Shown here one piece after another: positions 1 to 7,849 of a stretch of DNA of 46,815 nucleotides. This DNA is from Candidatus Hakubella thermalkaliphila (GTDB lineage: Bacteria > Actinomycetota > Humimicrobiia > Hakubellales > Hakubellaceae), in assembly GCF_013281975.1 (NCBI RefSeq), contig NZ_BLRZ01000002.1, positions 1 through 46,815 of the forward strand, given 5' to 3'. The translations under genes and the position numbers were made by a program. The notes beneath the pieces are model-generated. The model did no database searches. It was given only the letters and a program-made list of their open reading frames with translations, and had not been told where the DNA came from. Every line of letters begins with the position of its first letter. The stretch's first letter is position 1.

Positions 1-1032
1 TGTCTCATAATTGATTAGCGGTTCTCCTTTCCAGTTCATACTGATAAAAGAAAACATTCTGTGTTCTATTTTATTCCATTTGCTTGTTCCTGGCGGATAA
101 TGGCAGACGGTAATTGTTAGATTAAATTCACCGGATAGTTTCTGCAAATATAATTTCCATGCCTTTATCCTGCTGCCATTACTTCCGCCGCTATCAGCGC
201 AGATCAGAAGTTTTTTTGCTCCCGGGTATTCCTGCCTCCCCATCAGTTTCCACCATCGTCGGATACTCTCCACGGCGAACTCCGCTGTATCATGTGTTAT
301 TCCAACATTTACCATGCCCTTGTTTCTCTATACATCATATGTTCCGTAAGGAATTGCTTTGCCAATACCCAAATTAGGAAAGTCATGTGACAGAACCTCT
401 CTCTTTTTGTCTTTCTTTCTCCAAGCTTGTCCTGCATTTTTGAACTCACCAACATTTTCTTTTTTCTTTGTATCCACTGAAACAACAGGGGCTTTATTTT
501 TAATGAAGTCCTTAACTTGCTCATTAATATACTTGAACTGAGCATCTCTGTCAGGATGTTCTTTCCCCTCTTTTGTTTTTACATTTGCCTGAAGAGAATA
601 ACCCATTTCCTTCAACATTCGACAGACACTCATTGCGCTCATGGGGTGCCCAAGGTCGACCATCTCATCTGCAATTTTGCGCGTAGATTTTCCAGTCCAC
701 TTCAACAGGCTCATCGGATCCCCTGCTGTATTCTCATCCATAATGTGTGTAAGATCTTTTACAAGCGCTGAATCAAGATTAGTAAGTCTTTTCCTCCCTC
801 CTCCTTCTTTACGGATTTTCCCTTCCGCTATCTTTGATAAATCCTGGCCACTTTTTAATTCCTTCATTCCTTTCAGGATGGTAGGCCGTGATAGCCCCGT
901 TAACTCGGACATTCGCTTTAGCCCACCACGCCCCAGACTTATCGCCTCCTTGGCAACATACCAGCGAGATTGTGCTTCATTCAGAGTTGATAATACTTTC
1001 AGCATAACTTCTTCTTTTATCCTTTTCTCCAT
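1..1032 (-). pseudogene. ISAzo13-like transposase with an in-frame amber stop
   Basis: This is a DDE-type transposase read from 1032 leftward. The first 234 residues carry an HTH-like region (RMSELTGLSRPTILKG) and the first catalytic Asp context SVDTKKKENVGEF. A TAG codon at 328-330 then interrupts the frame after GKAIPYGTYDV. The same frame stays open from 327 to the window edge and contains the other catalytic regions: a second Asp in LLICADSGGSNG and a Glu in PGTSKWNKIEHRMFSFIS. A single base change therefore separates the N-terminal half from the D and E of the active site. This copy is probably inactive unless the stop is read through. The C-terminus lies outside the window. Confidence 0.8.
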
Positions 1033-1038
1033 GCTTTT

Positions 1039-1067
1039 ATTTTAGCATGGCCGGTACAAAAAGTCAA
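1039..1067 (-). promoter_or_regulatory. Sigma-70-type promoter of the left transposase
   Basis: On the minus strand a TTGACT -35 box (1062-1067) and a TAAAAT -10 box (1039-1044) are separated by exactly 17 bp. The -10 box ends 6 bp before the ATG at 1032, so a typical start point would fall on or next to the start codon and give an almost leaderless transcript. No Shine-Dalgarno sequence precedes the ATG. An internal ATG 27 nt downstream is an alternative start. The right-hand copy carries the same arrangement. Confidence 0.6.
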
Positions 1068-1087
1068 CTTTATTTTGTTACAAGCCC

Positions 1088-1139
1088 TAACAACCGCATC
1101 AACCCGATAGGGCGCTTCGCGCCCCGGCGAACGGGTGAT
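1088..1139 (+). other. attC-like hairpin (possible integron recombination site)
   Basis: The sequence starts with TAACAACCGCATCAA, resembling the left half of integron attC sites. It can fold as an imperfect hairpin: ATCAACCCG (1098-1106) pairs with CGGGTGAT (1132-1139) with one bulged A, and GGGCGC (1110-1115) pairs with GCGCCC (1119-1124). Extrahelical bases are typical of attC. A clear right-hand GTTAGGC-type box is not visible, and the insertion sequence abuts the left edge, so the site may be damaged. A similar left half occurs at 2926-2940. Confidence 0.35.
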
Positions 1140-1242
1140 CAAATTGGGCGTGGTTTCTGTCTTGAAGTTGGCTTCAGTTCGACCGCCGCGCCGTGCGGGT
1201 TATGCGGAGCGTTCGGCGGACAGGAGAGGCATCGGTTTCCAA

Positions 1243-1844
1243 ATGAAGAGGTCACCGAGGGAGTCGTTCCCGACAGACATAGCTCGCAAGCTGAGGTGGT
1301 ATGTCTACAGACTCATCGATCTGCGAAACGGAGAGACCTTCTATGTCGGGAAGGGCCAGGGCAATCGCGTCTTCTCTCTCATCCGCGCCGAGCAGGGCCT
1401 CGACGGCGATGATCTCGACAACAAGATTAAACGCATAAGGAAGATACGCCTTGCCGGTTTCGAGGTCGCTCACGTGATTCATCGGCACGGCATGGACGAG
1501 AAGACAGCGTTCGAGGTTGAGGCGGCGCTCATCGACGCGTACCCTGGGCTCACCAATGTTGCGGGCGGGAGGGGTAGGAACGACTACGGCGCGATGCACG
1601 CCAAGGGATCATTCGCCGCTACGCTGCCGAACCTGCAGTGTTCCGGCACAAGGTCTTGCTCATCAGCGTCAATAGGAGTGCCGCTGAGACCTCGCTGTAC
1701 GAGGCCACTCGATACGCGTGGAAGATCAGCCAGTCTAAGGCCAAGCAGGCGGAAGTCATTCTCGCCTCTGTCCTTGTGGCGCGTAAGGATAGCAGGGTCG
1801 AAACCGAGCATGGGGAACGGGCCTGGAACGAGGTGCATGAATGA
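1243..1844 (+). pseudogene. GIY-YIG nuclease-domain protein, frameshifted
   Basis: The first reading segment from ATG 1243 contains a GIY-YIG-like core (WYVYRLID, then [12 protein letters not shown]), followed by [20 protein letters not shown] and [16 protein letters not shown]. This matches the LEM3-like GIY-YIG proteins common in accessory regions. Near 1602-1608 the frame shifts: the sequence reads AAGGGATC where AAGGAGATC would keep the frame. The continuation ([31 protein letters not shown]) is found in another frame up to about 1780. After that the protein departs from what I remember of the family and stops at 1844. One lost base plus a replaced C-terminus point to a dead gene. It is more GC-rich than the heme genes nearby, consistent with transfer. 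Confidence 0.7.
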
Positions 1845-2083
1845 TGAGAGAGGGCGTGTTGCGGTATGATGCCGATTTGGATCGATGGTGTTATGATGAA
1901 GGGGATGCTCGAGAAAGTCTTTACTGCGGAGAAGTCATTGCCGTCCGAATTACGGATCATTTCCTCTGGGGGCGTGTGGAAATGGATAGGAGAAGAGATT
2001 GGTACTGCATCTTCCGGGGTAAGAACGAAACGGTAGTCACCTTGAGGAAGGGAAATTGGTATCCGGCAAGAATGAAAGACTAA
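1841..2083 (+). CDS. DUF5348-type small protein
   Basis: This is an 80-residue protein with the pattern [12 protein letters not shown], then [11 protein letters not shown] and an aromatic-rich end ([24 protein letters not shown]). It resembles DUF5348 proteins, small proteins of unknown function often found on mobile elements. The start at 1841 overlaps the stop of the broken GIY-YIG frame. A strong terminator follows directly. No catalytic residues are evident. The family call is from memory of the N-terminal pattern. Confidence 0.6.
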   Translation: MMREGVLRYDADLDRWCYDEGDARESLYCGEVIAVRITDHFLWGRVEMDRRRDWYCIFRGKNETVVTLRKGNWYPARMKD

Positions 2084-2095
2084 AGCGAAATAACT

Positions 2096-2127
2096 GGCTT
2101 GTTCCAAAGCGGACAAGCCCCTTTTTT
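2096..2127 (+). terminator. Rho-independent terminator after the DUF5348 gene
   Basis: GGCTTGT (2096-2102) pairs perfectly with ACAAGCC (2113-2119) across a 10-nt loop. It is followed by CC and a run of six T (2122-2127). It lies 12 bp after the stop of the DUF5348 gene. Confidence 0.8.
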
Positions 2128-2176
2128 CTTTATGATTCCGCCAATTTACGTTAGCATAGAGCCGTCAAACAATGCT

Positions 2177-2230
2177 GGTGTTAACAACCGTTTTAGTCGC
2201 CGCAAGTTTAAAGAGCAGTTGTTCAACACC
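2177..2230. repeat. Long inverted repeat upstream of an antitoxin gene
   Basis: GGTGTTAACAAC (2177-2188) pairs with GTTGTTCAACACC (2218-2230) with one bulged base, around a 29-nt loop. It lacks a T-run, so it is not an obvious terminator. The AAC/GTT edges are loosely reminiscent of integron sites. It could also act in regulation of the downstream toxin-antitoxin genes. Confidence 0.4.
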
Positions 2231-2329
2231 TGATACTCATGAAACCCTCATGTCATAGGTGACGCAAAGGAGCATAAAATTTAAGATGCATTTTCAGAGG
2301 AAAATGATTACAAAGAAAGGAGACAAACA

Positions 2330-2551
2330 GTGCGAGCAAGCGATATCCCTGACATCACTAAATTAAGTACGCCGGAAAAGATCCTATTGGTTGAGGATAT
2401 TTGGGACAGCATTGTTTCAGATGAGTCTGTCGTCTCAGTTCCCCAGAGCCATATGGAGGAGTTGGACAGAAGGCTAAGAAGATATGAATCTGCGCCTGGA
2501 ACCCTTTTATCTCTTGAGGAACTTCGGACAAGAATAGAAAGAAGGAAATGA
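2330..2551 (+). CDS. Addiction-module antitoxin (TIGR02574-like)
   Basis: This 73-residue protein reads LSTPEKILLVEDIWDSI near its start and ends RTRIERRK, the pattern of putative addiction-module components that neutralise ParE/RelE-type toxins. It starts with GTG at 2330, preceded by AAGGAG (2317-2322). Its stop overlaps the ATG of the downstream parE relic by 4 bp, the usual antitoxin-toxin coupling. The antitoxin frame is intact although its toxin is ruined. Confidence 0.75.
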   Translation: MRASDIPDITKLSTPEKILLVEDIWDSIVSDESVVSVPQSHMEELDRRLRRYESAPGTLLSLEELRTRIERRK

Positions 2552-2928
2552 CATACATCCTCCGTTTCTTCCCGATGTCGAGGAAGATGCCATCGGTGGA
2601 TATGTATGGTATGAAGGGAAATCACCGGGGCTCGGGGAGAAATTCCTTCGGATATTTTACGCCTGCGCCAGTGAGATTCCTCGGAATCCACTGCTTTACC
2701 CGAAAGTTTATAGCGAATTCCGGCGCCGTCTGCTTAGAAGGTTTCCGTATGCTATTTACTTTACTTAGAAAATGCTTGATATTTTCATAGTTCACGGGTG
2801 ATGGCCCCATCATGGCAATTATGATAAAAGAAAACCAGGTTGTTGTGATCGGGTTCTTTCATTGTGCACGTGATCCCCGTAGTGTCAGAAAGAAACTCAA
2901 AGATCGAGAAAAACCAGAAAGACCCTAA
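2548..2928 (+). pseudogene. parE-type toxin, frameshifted and split by a hairpin element
   Basis: The start MTYILRFFP is followed, one frame over, by DVEEDAIGGYVWYEGKSPGL, EKFLRIFYACASEIPRNPLL and RRRLLRRFPYAIYF, a ParE/RelE-fold toxin. A missing base near 2570 (CCGAT for CCGGAT) breaks the frame. After FPYAIYF a foreign segment of about 58 bp intervenes. Coding then resumes at about 2820 with the typical C-terminus IKENQVVVIGFFHCARDP and stops at TAA 2926-2928. The toxin carries at least two independent lesions. Confidence 0.75.
2762..2820 (+). repeat. Short hairpin element (copy R1) inserted in parE
   Basis: The segment from roughly 2763 to 2820 interrupts the parE reading. Its features are TAGAAAAT near the start, TATTTTCATAGTTCACGGG, then TGATG and CATCA separated by a 5-nt loop (stem at about 2799-2813), and ATTA at the end. 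The junction is compatible with a TA duplication (CTTTA before, ATTA after), but the exact ends are uncertain. Relatives lie at 6259-6322 (inverted) and 7847-7956. Confidence 0.65.
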
Positions 2929-2940
2929 CAAGCGCATTAA
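2926..2940 (+). other. attC-like half-site after the parE relic
   Basis: TAACAAGCGCATTAA matches the attC-like start at 1088-1102 at 13 of 15 positions and coincides with the stop codon of the preceding gene, where gene cassettes normally carry their site. No convincing right half is visible before the next gene at 2991. Confidence 0.3.
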
Positions 2941-2990
2941 TAATTGCGACCATTTTCCGTTGCATTTAAATTTGAAGGAAGGTATCTAAA

Positions 2991-3176
2991 ATGGCTTCAC
3001 TCAAAGAGGTAACTATAGAAACTATAAAGCGGTTACCTGATGAGTGTTCACTGGAAGACATAATGCATGAGATAAACTTTGTTGCGTATGTTCTTGAAGG
3101 ACTTAGAGACGCCGAAGGTGGAAAATTGTTGACTACTGAAGAACTTCTCAACAGAGTTGAACAATGGGCAAAATAA
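2991..3176 (+). CDS. Small antitoxin-like protein paired with a ParE relic
   Basis: This 61-residue acidic protein contains LPDECSLEDIMHEINFVAYV and ends LNRVEQWAK. It resembles short antitoxins that precede ParE-type toxins. GAAGG at 2976-2980 lies upstream of ATG 2991. The gene overlaps the start of a ParE-like frame by 13 bp (ATG 3164), as in intact pairs. Like its neighbour at 2330, it has outlived its toxin. Confidence 0.65.
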   Translation: MASLKEVTIETIKRLPDECSLEDIMHEINFVAYVLEGLRDAEGGKLLTTEELLNRVEQWAK

Positions 3177-3268
3177 GATGGACAGAAAAGGCGAGTAGTA
3201 ATTTAAAGACAATTTATGATTATATTGCCAGAGATTCTAAGACCTACGCTTCTTGATTTATAAAATCT
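3164..3268 (+). pseudogene. ParE-type toxin remnant with an in-frame TGA
   Basis: The frame reads MGKIRWTEKASSNL, then IYDYIARDSKTYAS, and meets TGA at 3254-3256; FIKSH continues in the same frame. In the family an Arg normally stands before FIKS, so a CGA to TGA change is the likely event. Homology ends within a few residues, and the rest of the toxin is gone. Downstream lies AT-rich sequence with a small hairpin (TTCATGG near 3280, CCATGAA near 3310). Confidence 0.7.
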
Positions 3269-3407
3269 CATAATATCAATTTTCATGGTTGTTGGTGACC
3301 CGTTAGAGCCATGAATGTTTTCTAAGTAATTGTCATTCGGGGGCCGCACCCTCGAATGATAAAAATGAGGAATCTATTTTTTAACTGACAATTCGGTATC
3401 CTGGAGA

Positions 3408-4037
3408 TTGGCCATAGGGTATTATCCTATTAATCTAAACATAACCCATAAGTCCTGCCTGGTCATTGGCGGAGGAAAAGTGGCTCAGCGCAAGGTGGAA
3501 GGCCTTGTGGAGAGTCAGGCTTCTGTGACCGTGATCAGCCCCTCCACTACCAGAGCCCTGGATACTCTGGCTGCCCAGGGATTGATCAGGATAATTAGAA
3601 GGGAATATCGGCAGGGAGATCTGGAGGGAACCTTCCTGGTCATCTCTGCCACCGATGACGAGGAGATCAACCAGGCCGTCTTTGCCGAGGCTGGCGAGAA
3701 GGGCCTTTTGGTCAATGTGGTAGATCAACCCGAGCTTTGTAATTTCATTGTTCCCTCTGTGGTCAGGAGAGGAGATTTGGTAATCAGCATTTCCACCAGT
3801 GGCAAGTGTCCAGTTCTGGCCAAGAGGGTCAGAAAGCAGATTGAGAAGCAGTACGGTCCGGAGTATCAGGAGTACTTATTACTTCTGAGCCAGGCCAGGG
3901 AAAAGATCAAGGCCAGCTATAAGACGGAACAGGAGCGAGGAAAAGCTCTGGAGAGGGTTATGGACTCGGGTATACTGGAGCTAATCAGGGTGGGAAAGAA
4001 AGATCTGGCTGAGGAAACTATTGAGCGATGCATCTAA
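3408..4037 (+). CDS. Precorrin-2 dehydrogenase / sirohydrochlorin ferrochelatase-type protein
   Basis: This cytoplasmic enzyme oxidises precorrin-2 to sirohydrochlorin with NAD, the step after the CobA domain encoded downstream. The 209-residue sequence begins YYPINLNI and has the dinucleotide-binding motif VIGGGKVAQRKVEGL, then ISATDDEEINQAV, VNVVDQPELCNFIVPS and ISISTSGKCPVLAKRVR. It corresponds to the Met8p/CysG N-terminal family at normal length. The best start is TTG at 3408; the frame closes upstream at 3366. A GGAG at 3403 sits very close to it. The gene overlaps hemA by 10 bp, so it heads the tetrapyrrole operon. Whether it also inserts iron, as Met8p does, cannot be told. Confidence 0.9.
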   Translation: MAIGYYPINLNITHKSCLVIGGGKVAQRKVEGLVESQASVTVISPSTTRALDTLAAQGLIRIIRREYRQGDLEGTFLVISATDDEEINQAVFAEAGEKGLLVNVVDQPELCNFIVPSVVRRGDLVISISTSGKCPVLAKRVRKQIEKQYGPEYQEYLLLLSQAREKIKASYKTEQERGKALERVMDSGILELIRVGKKDLAEETIERCI

Positions 4038-5317
4038 TAATGGTAGGTCTCAATCATAGAACTGCTTCGGTGGAGCTTCGGGAGAAGCTGGCTTTTCCGG
4101 AATATGGCCTGGGCCCTGGGCTGGATAAGCTTAGGGAGTACCCCCATATCAGCGAGGGGGTGATTCTGTCCACCTGTAACCGCACCGAGGTCTACTGTGT
4201 GGTTGACGATAAGGAGAAAGGCCGACAGGATATCTTGAATTTTCTGGAGTCCACCAGGGAGATCGACCAGGAAGCCTTTATCCCTTATACCTACACTTAT
4301 GCTTCCAGGGATGTCATCCGCCATCTCTTTCAGGTTGTCTCCAGTCTTGACTCCATGGTGGTGGGAGAACCCCAGATCGCCGGGCAGGTTAAGAATGCCT
4401 ATCAGGCTGCTCAGGGGAAAGGATGTACCGGACCCATTTTAAACAGGCTGTTCGGTCACGCTCTTTCCGTAGGCAAGAGGGTCAGGACAGAGACAGGTAT
4501 AGGTTCAAAGGCTGTCTCGGTGAGCTACGTGGCTGTGGAGCTGGCTAAGAAAGTCTTCCCCAGATTGGAAGGATGTAAAGCCTTTTTGGTTGGTGCTGGG
4601 GAGATGGGAGAGCTGACAGCCAGGCATCTGTTGGACAATGGAGTTCGAGAGGTGCTGGTAGCCAGCAGGTCCCTGGAAAGAGCAGAGAGACTGGCCGTCA
4701 GATTCGGAGGTCAGGCTGTTCCCTTCATGGATAGCATCAGGTACATGGCTGATGTAGATATCGTCATAACCTCCAGCGCGGCCCCTCACCATCTCATTAC
4801 CGAGAGAGATGTCCTTGCGGTGATGGGTTTGCGAGGCGGCAGGCCCCTCTTTCTCATCGATATCGCTTTTCCTCGTAATATAGATCCTCAGGTGGGCAAA
4901 ATTGAGAATGTGTTTCTTTACAACATCGATGACCTTAAATCCATAGCTGACTCCCATCTGGAGGATAGGAACAAGGAGGCTACTCGGGCCAAGAATACCA
5001 TCATAGAGACCGAGGCCGAGGAGATGGCCAGTTGGCTTTACTCTCTGGAGGCTGTTCCCACCATAAAGCTTCTTCGGCAGGAAGTGGAAAAGATCAGAGA
5101 TCAGAAGACCCGCAAGGCCCTGGCCAGGCTGAAAGACCTTTCCGATGAGGATAAAGATCAAATAGTGGCCCTGACCAGGCTCATCACCAATGCTATTCTC
5201 CATAAGCCCATCACTACTCTCAAAGAGAGTGCCAATCGCAAGAATGGTTATATGTATCTCCAGGCCCTTCGCCACCTTTTTGGATTGGATGACTATTCTG
5301 ACAGGAAAATGAAGTGA
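4028..5317 (+). CDS. hemA: Glutamyl-tRNA reductase
   Basis: The enzyme reduces glutamyl-tRNA to glutamate-1-semialdehyde with NADPH, the first committed step of C5-pathway tetrapyrrole synthesis. The 429-residue protein has GLNHRTASVELRE at the start and the catalytic motif ILSTCNRTEVY (nucleophilic Cys50). It then has VVGEPQIAGQVK, the NADPH-binding region FLVGAGEMGELTARHL, DIAFPRNIDPQV, and a C-terminal helical dimerisation domain. Length is normal. It starts inside the end of the preceding gene (ATG 4028) and is followed after 9 bp by hemC, so translation is coupled. Its product feeds HemL, encoded at 15984. Confidence 0.97.
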   Translation: MHLIMVGLNHRTASVELREKLAFPEYGLGPGLDKLREYPHISEGVILSTCNRTEVYCVVDDKEKGRQDILNFLESTREIDQEAFIPYTYTYASRDVIRHLFQVVSSLDSMVVGEPQIAGQVKNAYQAAQGKGCTGPILNRLFGHALSVGKRVRTETGIGSKAVSVSYVAVELAKKVFPRLEGCKAFLVGAGEMGELTARHLLDNGVREVLVASRSLERAERLAVRFGGQAVPFMDSIRYMADVDIVITSSAAPHHLITERDVLAVMGLRGGRPLFLIDIAFPRNIDPQVGKIENVFLYNIDDLKSIADSHLEDRNKEATRAKNTIIETEAEEMASWLYSLEAVPTIKLLRQEVEKIRDQKTRKALARLKDLSDEDKDQIVALTRLITNAILHKPITTLKESANRKNGYMYLQALRHLFGLDDYSDRKMK

Positions 5318-5326
5318 GGTTCACAG

Positions 5327-6262
5327 TTGAACAGAGCCAGGATTGCAATTGGCACTCGACGCAGCAGACTTGCTCTATGGCAGGCGGAGAAAGTATCTGA
5401 CCAAATACAAGCCCAACACCCTGAGCTGGAGATATCTCTCCAAAAAATCTTCACCAGGGGCGACCGGATTCTGGACTCACCCCTCTCCCGCATCGGGGGC
5501 AAGGGTCTTTTCGTGAAAGAGATAGAAAAAGCTCTGATAGAAGAGGAAGTGGATCTGGCGGTCCACAGCATGAAGGACCTGCCCACGGAACTGCCCCCAG
5601 GATTGGTATTAGCAGGAGTGCTGAAGCGGGACGATCCCCGAGATGCTCTGGTGTCCAGAGAGGGTGAGGGCTTGTCCGAACTCAAAAAAGGCGCTAAGCT
5701 GGGTACAAGCAGCCTTCGAAGGAAGGCCCAGTTGCTTCATTTTCGTCCTGATCTCCAAATTGTGGACATCAGAGGCAATGTGGAGACCAGGATCAGGAAG
5801 ATGAAAGAGCAGGGTTATGATGGGGTGGTGCTGGCCTGCGCTGCTCTTAAGAGGTTAGGCATGCACCATATATCCTTTCACCCCATTCCTCTTCAGATAT
5901 GCCTCCCGGCCGCAGGCCAGGGAGCCATCGTGCTCGAAGCAAGAGAGGGGGATCTCTTCATAGGAGAGATAGCTCGGGAGATAAATGACCTGGACACTTT
6001 GCGATGCGTGCAGGCGGAGAGGTCTCTCTTGAGATATTTAGAGGGCGGCTGTCAGGTTCCCATTGGTGTACATGCTCAGATTATGGAAGGAAAACTCATC
6101 CTGACCGCCATGGTGGCGGATCTGGAAGGTAAGAACTTGATCAGGGAAAGAATCGCAGGGAATCCCTCGGATCCAGAAGAAGCCGGCCAAAGGCTGGCTC
6201 TTAAGCTTTTGGATCAGGGCGCCAGGGAAATTTTGAGAGAGATTAGAAGTATTTCTAGCTAA
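5327..6262 (+). CDS. hemC: Porphobilinogen deaminase (hydroxymethylbilane synthase)
   Basis: It joins four porphobilinogen units into hydroxymethylbilane. Family motifs are IAIGTRRSRLALWQAEKV, the acidic stretch AVHSMKDLPTELP, GTSSLRRKAQLL and DIRGNVETRIRK. LEGGCQVPIGVHA supplies Cys242, which anchors the dipyrromethane cofactor. At 311 residues the length is normal. The start is TTG 5327, with GAGG at 5316-5319 seven bases upstream and overlapping the hemA stop region. A hairpin repeat begins at the stop codon. Confidence 0.97.
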   Translation: MNRARIAIGTRRSRLALWQAEKVSDQIQAQHPELEISLQKIFTRGDRILDSPLSRIGGKGLFVKEIEKALIEEEVDLAVHSMKDLPTELPPGLVLAGVLKRDDPRDALVSREGEGLSELKKGAKLGTSSLRRKAQLLHFRPDLQIVDIRGNVETRIRKMKEQGYDGVVLACAALKRLGMHHISFHPIPLQICLPAAGQGAIVLEAREGDLFIGEIAREINDLDTLRCVQAERSLLRYLEGGCQVPIGVHAQIMEGKLILTAMVADLEGKNLIRERIAGNPSDPEEAGQRLALKLLDQGAREILREIRSISS

Positions 6263-6322
6263 TTTATCATGATGGTGTCATCACCGGCAAACCGTGGGAA
6301 TATCAAGTATTTTCTAGCTGAA
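6259..6322 (-). repeat. Short hairpin element (copy R4) after hemC
   Basis: Read on the minus strand this segment gives GCTAGAAAAT, TTGATATT, CCGGTGATG, ACAC, CATCATG and AAATTAGC. It has the same order of conserved blocks and the same central TGATG/CATCA stem as copies R1 and R2. It begins at the hemC stop codon and fills most of the gap before cobA-hemD. Imperfect GCTA-type ends are visible. Confidence 0.6.
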
Positions 6323-6334
6323 GTGGATGGATAG

Positions 6335-7849
6335 ATGAGCGGTAAAGTGTATCTGGTCGGGGCAGGTCCCGGGGACGAAGGATTGATGACCCTGAGGGGT
6401 CTACAATGTCTGAAGGAAGCCGATGTCATTGTCTATGACCGGCTGGCCAGTGAAAGACCTTTGGATGTGACCAGGAAGGGGGCAGAGAAAATATATGCGG
6501 GCAAATTCGCCTCCCACCATACTTTGAAGCAAGAGGAAATAAACGTCCTTCTGGCGCAAAAGGCTCAGGAGGGAAAGGTTGTGGTTCGCCTCAAGGGAGG
6601 CGATCCCTTTATCTTTGGAAGAGGGGGGGAGGAGGCCGAGTACCTGGCTGATCAGGGTATTGATTTCGAGGTGGTGCCGGGAGTATCCTCAGCCTACGCT
6701 GTACCCGCCTATGCTGGCATCCCGGTGACTCAGCGGGGGCATACCTCCACCGTAGCCTTCATAACTGGCCACGAAGATGATACCAAAGATGACTCGGACA
6801 TAGACTGGGCCCATATTTCCACAGGAGTGGGAACTCTGGTCTTCCTGATGGGTGTGAGAAATCTGGAGTTAATTGTCAAGAATCTGATAGAGTACGGCCG
6901 TCCCCCAGAGACACCCGTTGCCGTTATCCGCTGGGGCACCACACCTCAGCAACAAACTATAGTCGGCACTCTGGCGGACATTGTAGACAAAGTTCGGGAG
7001 GCAGCCCTGACTCCCCCGGCCATAACGGTGGTAGGAGAGGTGGTCCGGCTGAGGGAGAAGCTCAACTGGTTCGAGAAAAAACCTCTCTTCGGGAAGACCA
7101 TCCTGGTGACCAGGGCCAGGCCTCAGGCCAGCCAACTGGTGGAAAAACTTTCCCAACGGGGGGCTCAGGTTATCGAGTTCCCCACTATCAAGATAGTTCC
7201 TCCTTCTAGCTTTGGGGAGATGGATCAGGCCATCCAGGATATGGCCCGCTATGACTGGGTTATCTTTAGCAGTGTTAATGGAGTAGAGTCCTTCTTTCAG
7301 AGATTAAGAGAGTTGGGTCGGGATGTCAGAGAGCTGAAAGGCATAAAAATTGCAGTTGTTGGGCCTAAAACCAGAGAAAAAATTGAGGACATGGGCATCA
7401 AAGTTGACCTCATGCCTCAGGAGTACCGGGCTGAACAGATCCTCTCGGAGCTGGAGAAGTACGGGATAGAAGGGAAGAGATTTTTGATCCCTAGAGCTAA
7501 AATGGCCAGGGATCTGGTTCCCGTTGAGCTCGCCGGCCGGGGGGCAGAGGTAGATGTGGTCACGGCTTATGAGACAGTGATGGATGATACGCCAGCGCAA
7601 GAGGTGGTAGAATTGCTCCAGGAAGGGAAGGTGGACATAGTGACCTTCACCAGCTCCTCTACGGTCAAGAATTTTGTCCATAAGCTGAGGGGATTTGACC
7701 TTACTCAGTTCCTGAATAAGGTCAGGATTGTCTGCATCGGTCCCATCACCGCCCAGACCGCCCAGGGGCTTGGACTTAGCGTGCATAAGACCGCTGAGGT
7801 CTATACTATAGAAGGATTGATAGAAGCAATAGTACAGTTGGTTAGCTAG
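6335..7849 (+). CDS. cobA-hemD: Uroporphyrinogen-III C-methyltransferase fused to uroporphyrinogen-III synthase
   Basis: Residues 1 to about 250 form an SAM-dependent methyltransferase: VYLVGAGPGDEGLMTLRG, VRLKGGDPFIFGRGGEEAE, VPGVSSAYAVPAYAGIPVT and AVIRWGTTPQQQT. It converts uroporphyrinogen III to precorrin-2. Residues from about 255 to 504 form HemD (GKTILVTRARPQASQLVE, IFSSVNGVESFF, VTFTSSSTVKNF), which cyclises hydroxymethylbilane to uroporphyrinogen III. Such fusions are common in anaerobes that divert this intermediate toward siroheme, cobalamin and heme. With the dehydrogenase at 3408 the route from porphobilinogen to sirohydrochlorin is complete here. Confidence 0.96.
   Translation: MSGKVYLVGAGPGDEGLMTLRGLQCLKEADVIVYDRLASERPLDVTRKGAEKIYAGKFASHHTLKQEEINVLLAQKAQEGKVVVRLKGGDPFIFGRGGEEAEYLADQGIDFEVVPGVSSAYAVPAYAGIPVTQRGHTSTVAFITGHEDDTKDDSDIDWAHISTGVGTLVFLMGVRNLELIVKNLIEYGRPPETPVAVIRWGTTPQQQTIVGTLADIVDKVREAALTPPAITVVGEVVRLREKLNWFEKKPLFGKTILVTRARPQASQLVEKLSQRGAQVIEFPTIKIVPPSSFGEMDQAIQDMARYDWVIFSSVNGVESFFQRLRELGRDVRELKGIKIAVVGPKTREKIEDMGIKVDLMPQEYRAEQILSELEKYGIEGKRFLIPRAKMARDLVPVELAGRGAEVDVVTAYETVMDDTPAQEVVELLQEGKVDIVTFTSSSTVKNFVHKLRGFDLTQFLNKVRIVCIGPITAQTAQGLGLSVHKTAEVYTIEGLIEAIVQLVS

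Larger units (their letters stand above)
1..1088 (-). mobile_element. ISAzo13-like insertion sequence, left copy (partial)
   Basis: The element runs off the left edge of the window, and its inner end lies near 1088. The boundary is placed where this copy stops matching the inverted copy at the right end of the window (46243-46815). The two copies share the terminal run AGGGCTTGTAAC and then diverge. Over the roughly 570 bp that can be compared I saw no difference, which suggests recent transposition or an assembly broken at a multicopy repeat. It carries one transposase gene pointing outward. The inner end abuts an attC-like sequence. The far end and any terminal inverted repeat are outside the window, so the family call rests on the transposase. 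Confidence 0.8.
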
